Assembly (NCBI RefSeq): GCF_003892345.1
Contig: NZ_RRUE01000002.1
Location: 124,001-188,000 of the forward strand
Source: Lautropia dentalis
GTDB lineage: Bacteria > Pseudomonadota > Gammaproteobacteria > Burkholderiales > Burkholderiaceae_E
Length of the DNA stretch: 64,000 bases
Direction: 5' to 3'
The number at the start of each line of letters is the position of its first letter. The first letter of the stretch is position 1. A program made the translations under genes and the position numbers. A model generated the notes under the pieces. It was not told where the DNA came from. It saw only the letters and a list, made by a program, of their open reading frames with translations, and did no database searches. Positions 12,119 through 20,625 of this stretch are shown here, one piece after another.

Positions 12119-12174
12119 CCCTTCCTTTTCACTGTTGCCGGATCGCCCGGCATCCTTTCATCTGCGAGGAAATC

Positions 12175-13290
12175 ATGTTCAAGCTCAAATACCACATCCC
12201 CCTTACCGCTGCTGCCCTGCTGGTACTCGCCGCCTGCGGCAGTGGTACAGACTCTGCCAGCTCCACTACCGATCCAGCCACCAAGGCCGTCTCAGGCACC
12301 AATGCATCCTCCGCGCCGGCAGCGACCCGCAAGGATAATGCCGTGATCCAGAATGCCGTTGAAACGGGCAATCCAACAGCCATAGCCGAAACTGCCAGCA
12401 ACGATGAAGGCGCCGGTGCGCTGGCCGCATCCGCTGAAACAGCAGCAACGCCTCCCATCAATAACGATTACGTACGAGGCGATGTGCTGTTGACCATGCT
12501 GGCCCAACGGACCTGCACGCCGGTGGCATTGAGCGACAAAGCCATTGACGGCATTGGGCTTCCCAAGGCCCAGCAGGAGGAATATCCCGAAATACTGGCA
12601 GACCTGGCTCTGGCCACTTCGAATTATTCACCTTCCGGCAAGCCACAGCATACCTGGAAGAATGGCAACACCACGATAAATTTCCCTCCTGGTCCGAAAT
12701 ATACTGAGTGCTTCAGCACTTTCTATCAGAGCTATGTGGCGCCAAAATCCGGCGAAAACGTGCTCAGGGAAGTCAGCTACGTCGATTACCACCAGAACAC
12801 CAACAAAAAGGCACCAAAAGCCTTCAACTACTGGGAGGGCAAGGTTCCCATTCAGTATGATGAGAATGGCTTTTCCATCGGCCGGGAGCTTCAGGGCATC
12901 GTCAACGTCGATCGTGGTGAAGAGGGCAATCCGAAGACAAACACAGGCCCCGATGAACAGGCCACGCTCACCAGCAACACCTCCTTCAGCGCCCAGCGCA
13001 CTTCGGCCGTTCCCTATGGCGTACTTCAACAGTGGCGTGACGCCGCTGGACGCAGCAACCGGCTCATGCTCGTCAAAGGCAATACCGGCCAGGCCAAGCT
13101 TTGCTGGAACAACAACATGACCGGCGTCAAGCGCCTGCACTGCACCGTGTTCTCGGCTGAGCAGAACTGGACCTATGGTGACCCTCTCTACGTTCACGAC
13201 CACTATCTGATCGAAGACCGTACGCCCTATGGTGAAACTGGACTGATCAATTTCACCTATCATGGTGCTGTCATCCCGGCTCAAAACTGA
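12175..13290 (+). CDS. Exported lipoprotein, array family member 5
   Basis: A 371-residue lipoprotein. The signal peptide MFKLKYHIPLTAAALLVLAA ends at Cys21-GSGT, nearly identical to member 4, which points to a recent duplication. A shorter S/A/T linker leads to YVRGDVLLTMLAQRTC. The other family cysteines are ECFST, KLCWN and RLHC. The end reads NWTYGDPL, where the usual KRG is replaced by TYG, then EDRTPYGETGLINF and a short extra tail. A GAGGA site precedes the ATG. Function unknown; export to the envelope is well supported. Confidence 0.88.
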   Translation: MFKLKYHIPLTAAALLVLAACGSGTDSASSTTDPATKAVSGTNASSAPAATRKDNAVIQNAVETGNPTAIAETASNDEGAGALAASAETAATPPINNDYVRGDVLLTMLAQRTCTPVALSDKAIDGIGLPKAQQEEYPEILADLALATSNYSPSGKPQHTWKNGNTTINFPPGPKYTECFSTFYQSYVAPKSGENVLREVSYVDYHQNTNKKAPKAFNYWEGKVPIQYDENGFSIGRELQGIVNVDRGEEGNPKTNTGPDEQATLTSNTSFSAQRTSAVPYGVLQQWRDAAGRSNRLMLVKGNTGQAKLCWNNNMTGVKRLHCTVFSAEQNWTYGDPLYVHDHYLIEDRTPYGETGLINFTYHGAVIPAQN

Positions 13291-13358
13291 GCATCCGAGA
13301 AATTGGCAGTCCATACCGGTTCACACCGGTATAGACGCCCCTTGGCGAAGGGCCGCAA

Positions 13359-14120
13359 TTATCGCAAGTACAGGATATGCGGCCCCGGATGGTCCTCCGC
13401 AGGCACCACCCGCGCCTCCACCCGAAACACCTCATGCAGCAGCTCCTCCGTCAGCACCTCGGTCGGCGTACCGTGAGCCACGACCCTGCCCTGCTGCAGC
13501 ACCATCAGCGCATCGCAGAACATCGCCGCATGGTTGAGATCATGCAACGAGATGATGCTGGTGATGGGCAGCCCCGCAATCAGCCGCAGCAGGCTGATCT
13601 GGTGCTCGATGTCCAGGTGATTGGTGGGCTCGTCCAGAAACAGTTCGCGCGGGTTCTGCGCCAGCGCCCGGGCAATGTGTGCCCGCTGGCGCTCACCGCC
13701 CGACATGTGCTGCCAGCCATCGTTGCGCTTGTGATCGATGCCGGTGCGCTTCATGGCTTCTTCGACCGAACGCTCATCCTCCGCCGTCCAGCCCGACAGA
13801 AAGCTGCGGTGCGGAAAGCGCCCGAGTTTCACCACATCGATGACGCGCAGGTTGGCCGTAGTGCTGGCATGCTGCTCCACAAAGGCCACGCGCTGCGCCA
13901 GCCGTTTGCGCGGCATGTCGAGTACGGCTTCGCCATCGAGCAGCACGCGGCCTTCGTGCGGTTTGCGCAGGCCCGAGAGCAGCCGCAGCAGTGAGGTCTT
14001 GCCGGAGCCGTTGGGGCCGAGCAGCCCCAGGGTCTGGCCCGGCGGTAGCTCGAAAGATACGCCATCGACAATGGTCTTGCGGCCGATTTTCCAGACCAGA
14101 TTCTGTGCCGTGACCGTCAT
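13359..14120 (-). CDS. ABC transporter ATP-binding protein, iron-siderophore/heme/B12 type
   Basis: The 253-residue cytoplasmic ATPase powers import by the neighbouring FecCD-type permease. Walker A GPNGSGKT is at residues 35-42; the signature MSGGERQRAHIARAL, Walker B LFLDEPTNHLD and switch ISLHDLNHA follow in the usual order. The ATG at 14120 is chosen over the GTG at 14126 because the GGGAGG site is 9 bases from the ATG and only 3 from the GTG. The start overlaps the stop of the small upstream ORF by four bases (ATGA). The family cannot by itself tell iron chelate, heme and cobalamin apart. Confidence 0.93.
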   Translation of the reverse strand: MTVTAQNLVWKIGRKTIVDGVSFELPPGQTLGLLGPNGSGKTSLLRLLSGLRKPHEGRVLLDGEAVLDMPRKRLAQRVAFVEQHASTTANLRVIDVVKLGRFPHRSFLSGWTAEDERSVEEAMKRTGIDHKRNDGWQHMSGGERQRAHIARALAQNPRELFLDEPTNHLDIEHQISLLRLIAGLPITSIISLHDLNHAAMFCDALMVLQQGRVVAHGTPTEVLTEELLHEVFRVEARVVPAEDHPGPHILYLR

Positions 14121-14314
14121 GAACACACACCTCCCGGCCCAGCCAGCGCCGCCATGACCGGCACGTCCCCAGTCAACACGTCTCCGGCCAACACATTCCC
14201 GGCCAGCACACCCTCATTCAGCGCAGCCCTGACCATCACCCCGGCTGCAGCGCTTCCGCCTGCACGCATCCCTGCGTCATGGGCGCGATGTTCCTTCATG
14301 AATGTCCTTTCCAT
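14117..14314 (-). CDS. Small ORF coupled between permease and ATPase
   Basis: A 65-codon frame exactly fills the gap between the two importer genes. Its ATG overlaps the permease stop (TGATG), and its stop overlaps the ATPase start (ATGA). Both overlaps are typical of translationally coupled genes. The product has no signal peptide or clear membrane helix. It holds a five-residue repeat (VLAGN-VLAGD-VLTGD-V) coded by imperfect 15-base repeats. No family is recognised. It could be a real accessory peptide, or a leader that only carries ribosomes across the gap. There is no Shine-Dalgarno site of its own, so expression would depend on the permease. Confidence 0.4.
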   Translation of the reverse strand: MERTFMKEHRAHDAGMRAGGSAAAGVMVRAALNEGVLAGNVLAGDVLTGDVPVMAALAGPGGVCS

Positions 14315-15336
14315 CACCCTGCCTTCTGCATCCGGTACAGCACCACGGAGAAGAACGGCACACCGACCAGCGCCGTCACCACGCCCACCGGCAGTACCTG
14401 CTGGCTGACCAGCACGCGCGAGCCGATGTCGGCCAGCACCATGAACACGGCACCGGCCAGTGCGCAGGCCGGCAGCAGCCGGGCATGCAGCGGCCCCACC
14501 ACGTAGCGCATGGCGTGTGGCACCACCAGACCCACGAAGCCGATGGAGCCAACCATGCTGACGATGGTGGCCGTCATGAGTGCGGTGAGTGCAAACAGCA
14601 CCATCCGCGCAGCGCCCACGTTGACGCCCAGTGCCGCCGCAGCCTCATCGCCGAACGCAAAGGCATCCAGCACGCGGGAATACGCCAGACAGCCCAGCAG
14701 GCCCATGGTGATGACCACGGACAGCAGGATGAATTCCGGCCAGCGCACGCCCCCGAAACTGCCCAGCAGCCAGAACATCACGTCACGTGCCTGCTGGGCG
14801 TTGGCCGCGGTGGTGACGATGTAGGCGGTGACGGCATTGAAGAGCTGCGAAGCCGCCACACCGGCCAGAATGGTACGGTCCGGCCCGGCGCGCATGGCAT
14901 TGGAGAGCAGCGCCACGAAAAAGAACGCTGCAAAGGCGCCGGCAAAGGCGCCCATCGACAGGCCCACCACGCCCACGCCAATACCCAGGATGACGATCAG
15001 CACCGCACCGGTGGAGGCACCGGCGGAAATGCCCAGCACGTAAGGTTCGGCCAGCGGGTTGCGCAGCAGTGCCTGCATCACCGCGCCCGACAACGCCAGG
15101 CCGGCCCCACAAAACGTGGCGGCCAGGGCGCGACTGAGGCGATAGTCCCAGATGACGGTTTCGTGGATGCGGCTGATGTCGTGACTGCTCCAGCCCAGCC
15201 GGTTGGTGATGGCGTGCCAGGTGGTGGAGAGCGGAATGGGCAGATCACCGATGCCCACACTCACCCCTACCACCAGCGCGATGACGACGAGGGCGGCCAG
15301 CAGCAGGGCCAGCCACAGCGACAATGTGCGCATCAT
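14314..15336 (-). CDS. ABC transporter permease, FecCD/BtuC family
   Basis: The 340-residue inner-membrane subunit of the importer, with about ten hydrophobic segments. Family landmarks are RLSRALAATFCGAGLALSG near residue 65, MQALLRNPLAEPYVLGIS (the conserved Q-x2-xxNPLAxP motif) and GFVGLVVPHAMR near residue 258, which contacts the ATPase. The ATG at 15336 is chosen, giving MMRTLSLW; a TTG two codons earlier is less likely. The gene is second in an operon with the binding protein at 15498-16640, 161 bases upstream, and is coupled to the small ORF downstream. Confidence 0.92.
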   Translation of the reverse strand: MMRTLSLWLALLLAALVVIALVVGVSVGIGDLPIPLSTTWHAITNRLGWSSHDISRIHETVIWDYRLSRALAATFCGAGLALSGAVMQALLRNPLAEPYVLGISAGASTGAVLIVILGIGVGVVGLSMGAFAGAFAAFFFVALLSNAMRAGPDRTILAGVAASQLFNAVTAYIVTTAANAQQARDVMFWLLGSFGGVRWPEFILLSVVITMGLLGCLAYSRVLDAFAFGDEAAAALGVNVGAARMVLFALTALMTATIVSMVGSIGFVGLVVPHAMRYVVGPLHARLLPACALAGAVFMVLADIGSRVLVSQQVLPVGVVTALVGVPFFSVVLYRMQKAG

Positions 15337-15497
15337 GGGCAACGCCCCTGCGCTTTTTCATGCATGCTCATGACGAAGTGTCCGTGTATCTGGAGCAGAT
15401 AACAAAACCGGTCAAATTCAGGAGGTGCCCCTGCCGATGGCAGGGTTTTGTTGGTCGATCCTTCCTGCCTGACGCCTTTTTCAGCGTGCCCATGTGT

Positions 15498-16640
15498 TCA
15501 TTTGTCTGCAGCAGCCTTTTTCTTCGCCAGAGACTGGGCCACCTGTTCGGCGCCGTAGATGGTGCGCACCGAGGGGTTCATGGCCGAACCATCCATCACG
15601 ACGATGGCGCCATTTTTGACGGCCGGCATTTCGCGGGTGGCGCTGTCGGTGGTCAGGTATTTGATCTTGGCCTCGGGCTTGTCCAGCTCCCAGCGGTTGC
15701 GGTCCAGCGTGGCCACGACGATCACATCCGGCTGGGTGGCGATGATGCTCTCCCAGCTCATGGTCGGCCACTCGGTTTCGTTGGTCACGGCATTGCGGCC
15801 ACCCAGTACCGTGGCGATGTAACCGGAGGCACTGTTCTTGCCGGCCACGTAGGCATCGGCCGAGGGCGAGGGGCTGGAGAACCAGAACAGGTACGACTTG
15901 CCGGCCAGCCCTGCCTTTTCGGCGGTCTGCCGGGCTTTTTCCACGCGGGCCTTCAGGTCGGCAATCAGCGCCTGGCCACGGGCGGGTACGTCGAAGATGC
16001 GCGAAAGGTCATCGATTTCGCGGTAGGCCAGTTCGGGGCTCCAGAGCTGGTCACGGCTGCCATAGGCGTCCTTTGCCGTGCCACTGGCCAGGCAGGTGCC
16101 GGGCGACAGGTAGGTGGGCACGCCCATTTTCTCGAAGTCCTCGCGCTTGGCCACCTTGCTGTTGGGGCCGATCAGGCTGGGCAGGGCCGCCGCCACGAAA
16201 TCCGGGGCTTCGGCCAGGATGGACTCCAGGCGCGGCATTTCCACCGTCAGCAGCTTGACCTTCGCGTTGGCATCGGCCAGCTGCGGCAGAACCTTGCTGG
16301 GCCAGAAGGCGGTACCCACCATGCGGTCCTGCAGGCCCAGCAGCAGCAGAATTTCGGCGCTGTTCTGCCCCAGGGCCACGGCGCGTTCTGGAGCGTGGGT
16401 GTAGGTGATTTTCTGGCCGCAGTTCTCTAATGTGAGGGGATACTGGGTGTGGGCGTCAGCCGCCTGTACGGTTCCGGGCACGGCCAGCGCCAGCGCACCG
16501 GCCAGTGGCAGGGCGAGCATCATCACGCGGGGCAGGGCACCGGGCACGCGGACGCTGCGTACAGTACGAGAGGCGGCGGAAACCGTGGCGGTGATGCGGC
16601 CGGCAACGGCAGAACGGCGGAACGGGAACGTCGGGGACAT
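15498..16640 (-). CDS. ABC transporter periplasmic substrate-binding protein, iron-siderophore type
   Basis: A 380-residue periplasmic binding protein. A long basic N-terminus precedes a signal peptide hydrophobic core (MMLALPLAGALALAVPG) and a cleavage site after VQA. The mature part has the FepB/FecB-like opening ENCGQKITYTHAPERAVAL and the LGLQDRMVG motif, then two lobes joined by a long helix. It captures the chelate and delivers it to the permease. The start at 16640 is the only ATG upstream of the signal core apart from internal ones near residue 40; the long n-region makes a later start possible. The ligand is not determined. The only partner TonB receptor in the window is at 39686. 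Confidence 0.9.
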   Translation of the reverse strand: MSPTFPFRRSAVAGRITATVSAASRTVRSVRVPGALPRVMMLALPLAGALALAVPGTVQAADAHTQYPLTLENCGQKITYTHAPERAVALGQNSAEILLLLGLQDRMVGTAFWPSKVLPQLADANAKVKLLTVEMPRLESILAEAPDFVAAALPSLIGPNSKVAKREDFEKMGVPTYLSPGTCLASGTAKDAYGSRDQLWSPELAYREIDDLSRIFDVPARGQALIADLKARVEKARQTAEKAGLAGKSYLFWFSSPSPSADAYVAGKNSASGYIATVLGGRNAVTNETEWPTMSWESIIATQPDVIVVATLDRNRWELDKPEAKIKYLTTDSATREMPAVKNGAIVVMDGSAMNPSVRTIYGAEQVAQSLAKKKAAADK

Positions 16641-17278
16641 GTATCAAATACGACCATGAATGAGGAGGAGTCGCATTGTTACATAAAGGTCTGCCGGCAC
16701 ACACAAATCCCATACCGCGCATGGGCCAACCCCGGCAGGCAGCGCACACGCGGCCGGAACGGGGATCACCCGGTACCCAGAACACCGGCGCTCAGGACGC
16801 CGGAACCATCGACACTGGAAACGGACGACACCGGGATGTTCGATCCGCCACAGGAAGCAACGGCCGGCATGGCCCGGTAGCGCGCGGGACGTGGGGATCA
16901 GATAGCGCGGACGCGATTCGGCAGGCAGGCACCATGGGCCGCGGGTGCCTTTGCCGGGGTCGTGCACGCGGTCACACGCACGGCCGCCGTGGCCCCGTGC
17001 GGGTCGCTGAGCGACAGCAGCACGGTCAGCATGGGCAGCGCCATGATGGTGCGGGTGAGGGGTCGGCGCAGGAGGGAGGTCAGGCGGGCCTCGAACGGCA
17101 GAACGGGGGGCGGGGTGGATGCAGAGTCATCCGGGGGCGAAGTGAACGGACGCATGACGCAAACCGGTACACGGGAAAGCATCCATTGTCCGCCGTTTCG
17201 CGCCCCGCATCGGGCATACCCGTGCAGGGTGCAGGGATCTGTCATGGATCCGATGCCCCGCCCCTGCCAGCCTGCGAT
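16641..17278. other. Intergenic region upstream of the ABC importer
   Basis: No well-supported gene in 638 bases. A minus-strand frame at 16898-17155 could encode an 85-residue protein with a late signal-like segment (LTRTIMALPMLTVLLSL), but it has no ribosome site and no known family, so it is not called. Near 16665-16690 the pattern AATGAGGAGGAGTCGCATT has weak dyad symmetry just ahead of the binding-protein gene and might be a metal-regulator site. No cobalamin riboswitch B12 box was seen. Confidence 0.4.
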
Positions 17279-18160
17279 TCAGAGCTGGGCGGCAACCGCC
17301 TTCAGGCGGACGAAACCGGTGTAGAACCCGCCCACCGTGATGATGATGACGGCCAGCTGCAGCAGGCCGGTGGTACCGAACAGCGGCGTCAGCAGACAGG
17401 CTCCCGTCAGCAGTGCCATGCGGTGCTGCTTGGCCAGCGGGCCGGTGAAGCGCTGAACCTGGCCCAGCGATCCGCCCAGCAGGCGGACATAGGCCGTGAA
17501 CACCGCCGCCGTGGCTGCCGCCCAGCCCAGCGCCGGCGCGCCCACGGCGTAGCCGGCCGCCACCAGCAGCACGGTGTCGGCCACGCGGTCGGGCACCTCG
17601 TTGTAGAGCACGCCCGTCGATGTCTTTTTGCCACCCTCGATGGCCACCAGACCATCGACCACGTTGCACAGCAGGCGCAGCTGGATACCCACTGCGCACA
17701 GGATGGCCCCCCAGCCAAGCGGGTTCACCAGCAGGCAAAGACCGCCCAGCAGGGCAAAGACCACGCTGGCCACCGAGATGCCATTGGGCGTCCAGCCCCG
17801 GCGCACGGCGCTGCGGGCCACCGCCTGGATCAGCGCATTGCCGCGCGATTTCAGCGGCCGGCGGTTGGCCTCGGGGTTCACGCTGCCTGCGACTCCCCCG
17901 GCGTCCGGCATGGCCGCCGGGTTCGCGGTATCGATGGTGTGTGCGACGGACGTGCCAGCCGTCGTGGTATCGATGGCGTGCGTGACGGTCATGGCAGCCG
18001 TCGTGGAAGCAGTCGCTTCGGTCGTCGTGGCTGCCGTCGTGACGGCTGTCGTGGTGGGCGTGGCATTCGTGGCGGGAGCACCGCTCTGGGCGCCCGCCGG
18101 GCTGTGGGTCTGCATGTTCCGGTTCCAGGTCTGGTTGCAGGAAAAGGTCTGCACCATCAC
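17279..18160 (-). CDS. CDP-alcohol phosphatidyltransferase family membrane protein
   Basis: A 293-residue protein. Residues about 100-293 carry six membrane segments and the family motif in a variant form: CNVVDGLVAIEGG, then G-VLYNEVPDRVAD. The first Asp of the classic D-x2-DG-x2-AR motif is Asn, and Asn-Glu replaces another Asp. I recall this pattern from a subfamily near lipid-phosphate genes, so it may be normal there. The enzyme would join a CDP-activated lipid to an alcohol in the inner membrane. Residues 1-90 are an unusual Thr/Ala-rich extension coded by repeats. The true start may be later; the domain itself begins near RPLKSRGNALIQ. Confidence 0.75.
   Translation of the reverse strand: MMVQTFSCNQTWNRNMQTHSPAGAQSGAPATNATPTTTAVTTAATTTEATASTTAAMTVTHAIDTTTAGTSVAHTIDTANPAAMPDAGGVAGSVNPEANRRPLKSRGNALIQAVARSAVRRGWTPNGISVASVVFALLGGLCLLVNPLGWGAILCAVGIQLRLLCNVVDGLVAIEGGKKTSTGVLYNEVPDRVADTVLLVAAGYAVGAPALGWAAATAAVFTAYVRLLGGSLGQVQRFTGPLAKQHRMALLTGACLLTPLFGTTGLLQLAVIIITVGGFYTGFVRLKAVAAQL
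17929..18006. repeat. Two imperfect 39-bp tandem repeats in the transferase N-terminus
   Basis: Units 17929-17967 and 17968-18006 share the frame TATCGATGG...GCCGTCGTGG with a few substitutions. Further degenerate GTCGTGG-containing units continue to about 18060. They code the Thr/Ala-rich extension of the CDP-alcohol transferase. The unit is a multiple of three, so copy change would keep the frame. Confidence 0.7.
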
Positions 18161-18380
18161 TGTGCCGCTCCCCTGCCCGGCCGGCCATGGCCAGCCTCAC
18201 CAGCGGCCCGTACCGTCCCCCGGGCGGTGCCGCCCACACATCACCCACACATCAGGAGGACCACATCTTCAGGGCTTCCTCCCACTCCCCGAATTCTCCG
18301 ATATGCCGTTCCCTGAGGGCGTGCGATGGACTCCTTCGTTTTCGCTCCCTCTGCATGCGGCTTCCAGAGCCCCAATCCCC

Positions 18381-20618
18381 TCAGCGCCCGGCAGGATGCG
18401 GCCCGGCCATGAAGCTTTCCAGTCGTGGCGTGTCCACCGGCTGGGCGGCCAGGCTGATGGGTACACGCTGGGCCGCCACCGTCCAGGCAGGGCGTGAGGT
18501 ACGGGCGGCCTCGAGATCCTTCAGAAAACGCACCATCGCGGCGGGATCACGGCCATTGGCCTGCAGCATGCGCATACTGCCCTGGTCGGCATCCTGCTGC
18601 AGCTTCAGCGCGTAGCCCTGGTACAGCACGGTATTGGCACCGGAGGCCAGCAGGTCATCCTCGCCCCGCCCGCCCAGCAGCACCATGCCCAACGACTTGC
18701 GCAGCGAGGCCAGCAGCAGGATGCGCTGCGGATGCTGGTGAACGAGGTGGGCCAGCTCGTGCCCCATCACGCCCAGCAGCACGGCCGACGGATCGGGCTG
18801 GCCAGCCACCAGGGCCAGCAGCTCGTCGGTGACCAGAATGGTGTCGCCCGGCAGCGCAAGGGCATTGGGGCCCAGCACATCACCGCCATGCACGAATTCC
18901 ACCCGGTACGGCGGCAACATACCCGCAGGCCAGGCAGCCCGGGCCGCACGCTGCCAGCCCTCGCGCAGCTGCTGCTGGGTGGCCTGGCTCAGCACGGAAG
19001 GGCGCACCCCCTCCCGCTGCAATTGGCGCAGGGCGGCTTCGCCCACCGCGGCATTCAGCGAAGCGGGCATGGCCCGCACCAGCCATTCACTGAGCACCGG
19101 CTTGCCGTAGAGCTTCATCCAGACGGCCAGGATGAGCGGCGTGGCCATCAGGCCCAGCGCCAGTGTCCAGTGGGTACGCGGTTCGGGCACGGCCACCGGC
19201 ATGGGCGCGAACATCGCCCCAGACTCCCCCTTGGGCTCAGACCCGGCGACCCCGGATCCAGTCCCAGTCCCAGTCCCAGTCCCAGTCCCAGTCCCAGTCC
19301 CAGTCCCAGCACCGGCACCGGCACCGGCACCGGACGAATGCTGCTCCCCCTGAATGGCACCGGTCAACGCAGTCACCCGCAGCGACTCGCGCCGCAGCCG
19401 CGCCATGCGCACCACCCCCAGCGGAAAATACAGCCCCAGCGTCAGCAGCGTGAGCACGTCGCAGAAAAACCCCGTGGCCATCACACGGCCGGCCGGCAGA
19501 TGTGCCTCGAAGGCGCAGCCGCCCACGCGAAAGGTGTTCCAGCGCTGGTTCCACAGCCGGGTGGCAAAGTAGCGCCAGCCCATCAGCAGCAGCAGGGCGC
19601 AGCCCAGCAGCAGGGCGATCACCACGGTGGCCCGGCAGGCCACGCACAGGCCGCCATCGGTCAGCACACTGCCGTCGAACACCGCCACGTCGAACTTCAG
19701 TCCGCCGAACAGCGAATCGGCGCCAGGAGCCAGGTTGGAGAGGTTTTCCAGCGTACCCGGCGGCTCGATGCTGAGCAGCGACAGCAGCACCGGCCAGTTG
19801 GCATAGCCCAGCCCGATGGCCAGAAAGGGCGCCGGCAGGATCAGCACCATCGAGACCAGCGCAGCGCGCAGCAGTGGCCAGAACCTCAGCCGGCAACGCC
19901 CCCGGCCCCGCGGATGTGCCACGTGCGACAGGCCGAAGTGCATGACGGCATGAAAGCAGTTGGCCAGCGACAGCGCCACGAAAAAGGCTGCGGTCCAGGG
20001 AATCCAGGCACGGAACTCATCCGACAGGCCCCAGCGTTCGGTGAAGGTATTGCCCAGCAGCCAGAGCCGGAAGTTGTCCAGAAACAGCGCGCCGATCAGC
20101 ATGCCGGCCGGTACCATCGGCAGGCACAGGCGCAGCCAGACCAGAATGGCCTGTCCGTACGTGCCGGTGAACGTAGGTGTGTCGCCCCGCCAGCGCAGCT
20201 GCGCCAGCCGGCCCCGCCATTCGGTGACCAGCCAGAACGGACCGGTGAGGCTGATCAGCCCCAGCAGCATCGGCCAGCCAAAGATACCCTGCGGGCGCGT
20301 GATGAACAGCCACATGGCCACGATCAGCGCCCCCACCAGCAGCTGCTGGCGCCGGGGTGGCCAGGCACCGGGCTGGGTGGCCACGTCGGGATTGGCGATG
20401 CACTGCGCGCCCACCCAGGTGTTGGCATCGAGAAACTGCCAGCGGCGGCGGCGCATCCAGGGCCAGTACAGGCCCAGGGTGAGCATCATGAAGAACAGGT
20501 CGGCAATCCAGATACGAAAGTAGTCCCGACCACGCGCGACACAGCGTACCCCCACCCCACCGACAGGAACCGGTGGGGCCTGCGAGACGGTTGGGGGCGC
20601 CGCTGTACCGGCCTTCAC
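18381..20618 (-). CDS. DUF898 (YjgN-like) membrane protein fused to an M48 metallopeptidase
   Basis: The 745-residue product has two parts. The N-terminal half is a polytopic DUF898 domain (GRDYFRIWIADLFFMMLTLG) with many membrane helices and two related halves; the second repeats the theme at the RVGGCAFEAHLPAG segment. The C-terminal third is an M48 peptidase-like domain with zinc motif HELAHLVH near residue 640. A Gly-Ala/Gly-Thr repeat linker joins them. The protease would act at the inner membrane, perhaps in protein quality control (inference). A GTG start at 20618, 8 bases after the aldolase-like stop, is chosen because no ATG lies in the right part of the frame; this choice is uncertain. 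Confidence 0.8.
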   Translation of the reverse strand: MKAGTAAPPTVSQAPPVPVGGVGVRCVARGRDYFRIWIADLFFMMLTLGLYWPWMRRRRWQFLDANTWVGAQCIANPDVATQPGAWPPRRQQLLVGALIVAMWLFITRPQGIFGWPMLLGLISLTGPFWLVTEWRGRLAQLRWRGDTPTFTGTYGQAILVWLRLCLPMVPAGMLIGALFLDNFRLWLLGNTFTERWGLSDEFRAWIPWTAAFFVALSLANCFHAVMHFGLSHVAHPRGRGRCRLRFWPLLRAALVSMVLILPAPFLAIGLGYANWPVLLSLLSIEPPGTLENLSNLAPGADSLFGGLKFDVAVFDGSVLTDGGLCVACRATVVIALLLGCALLLLMGWRYFATRLWNQRWNTFRVGGCAFEAHLPAGRVMATGFFCDVLTLLTLGLYFPLGVVRMARLRRESLRVTALTGAIQGEQHSSGAGAGAGAGTGTGTGTGTGTGTGTGSGVAGSEPKGESGAMFAPMPVAVPEPRTHWTLALGLMATPLILAVWMKLYGKPVLSEWLVRAMPASLNAAVGEAALRQLQREGVRPSVLSQATQQQLREGWQRAARAAWPAGMLPPYRVEFVHGGDVLGPNALALPGDTILVTDELLALVAGQPDPSAVLLGVMGHELAHLVHQHPQRILLLASLRKSLGMVLLGGRGEDDLLASGANTVLYQGYALKLQQDADQGSMRMLQANGRDPAAMVRFLKDLEAARTSRPAWTVAAQRVPISLAAQPVDTPRLESFMAGPHPAGR
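19261..19332. repeat. Hexanucleotide repeats, (GTCCCA)8 then (GCACCG)4
   Basis: Eight perfect copies of GTCCCA (19261-19308) are followed directly by four perfect copies of GCACCG (19309-19332). On the coding strand they give alternating Gly-Ala and Gly-Thr pairs inside the DUF898-M48 protein. Perfect short repeats are prone to slippage; each step would change the linker by two residues and keep the frame. Confidence 0.95.
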
Positions 20619-20625
20619 GTCGCTT

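Noticed and set aside
16641-16960. Cobalamin riboswitch upstream of the ABC importer
   Set aside because: No B12 box (GCCACTG) or the expected purine-rich core was found on the minus strand.
16898-17155. Possible 85-residue secreted protein on the minus strand
   Set aside because: Only a weak, late signal-like segment; no ribosome site and no recognisable homolog. Mentioned in the intergenic entry.
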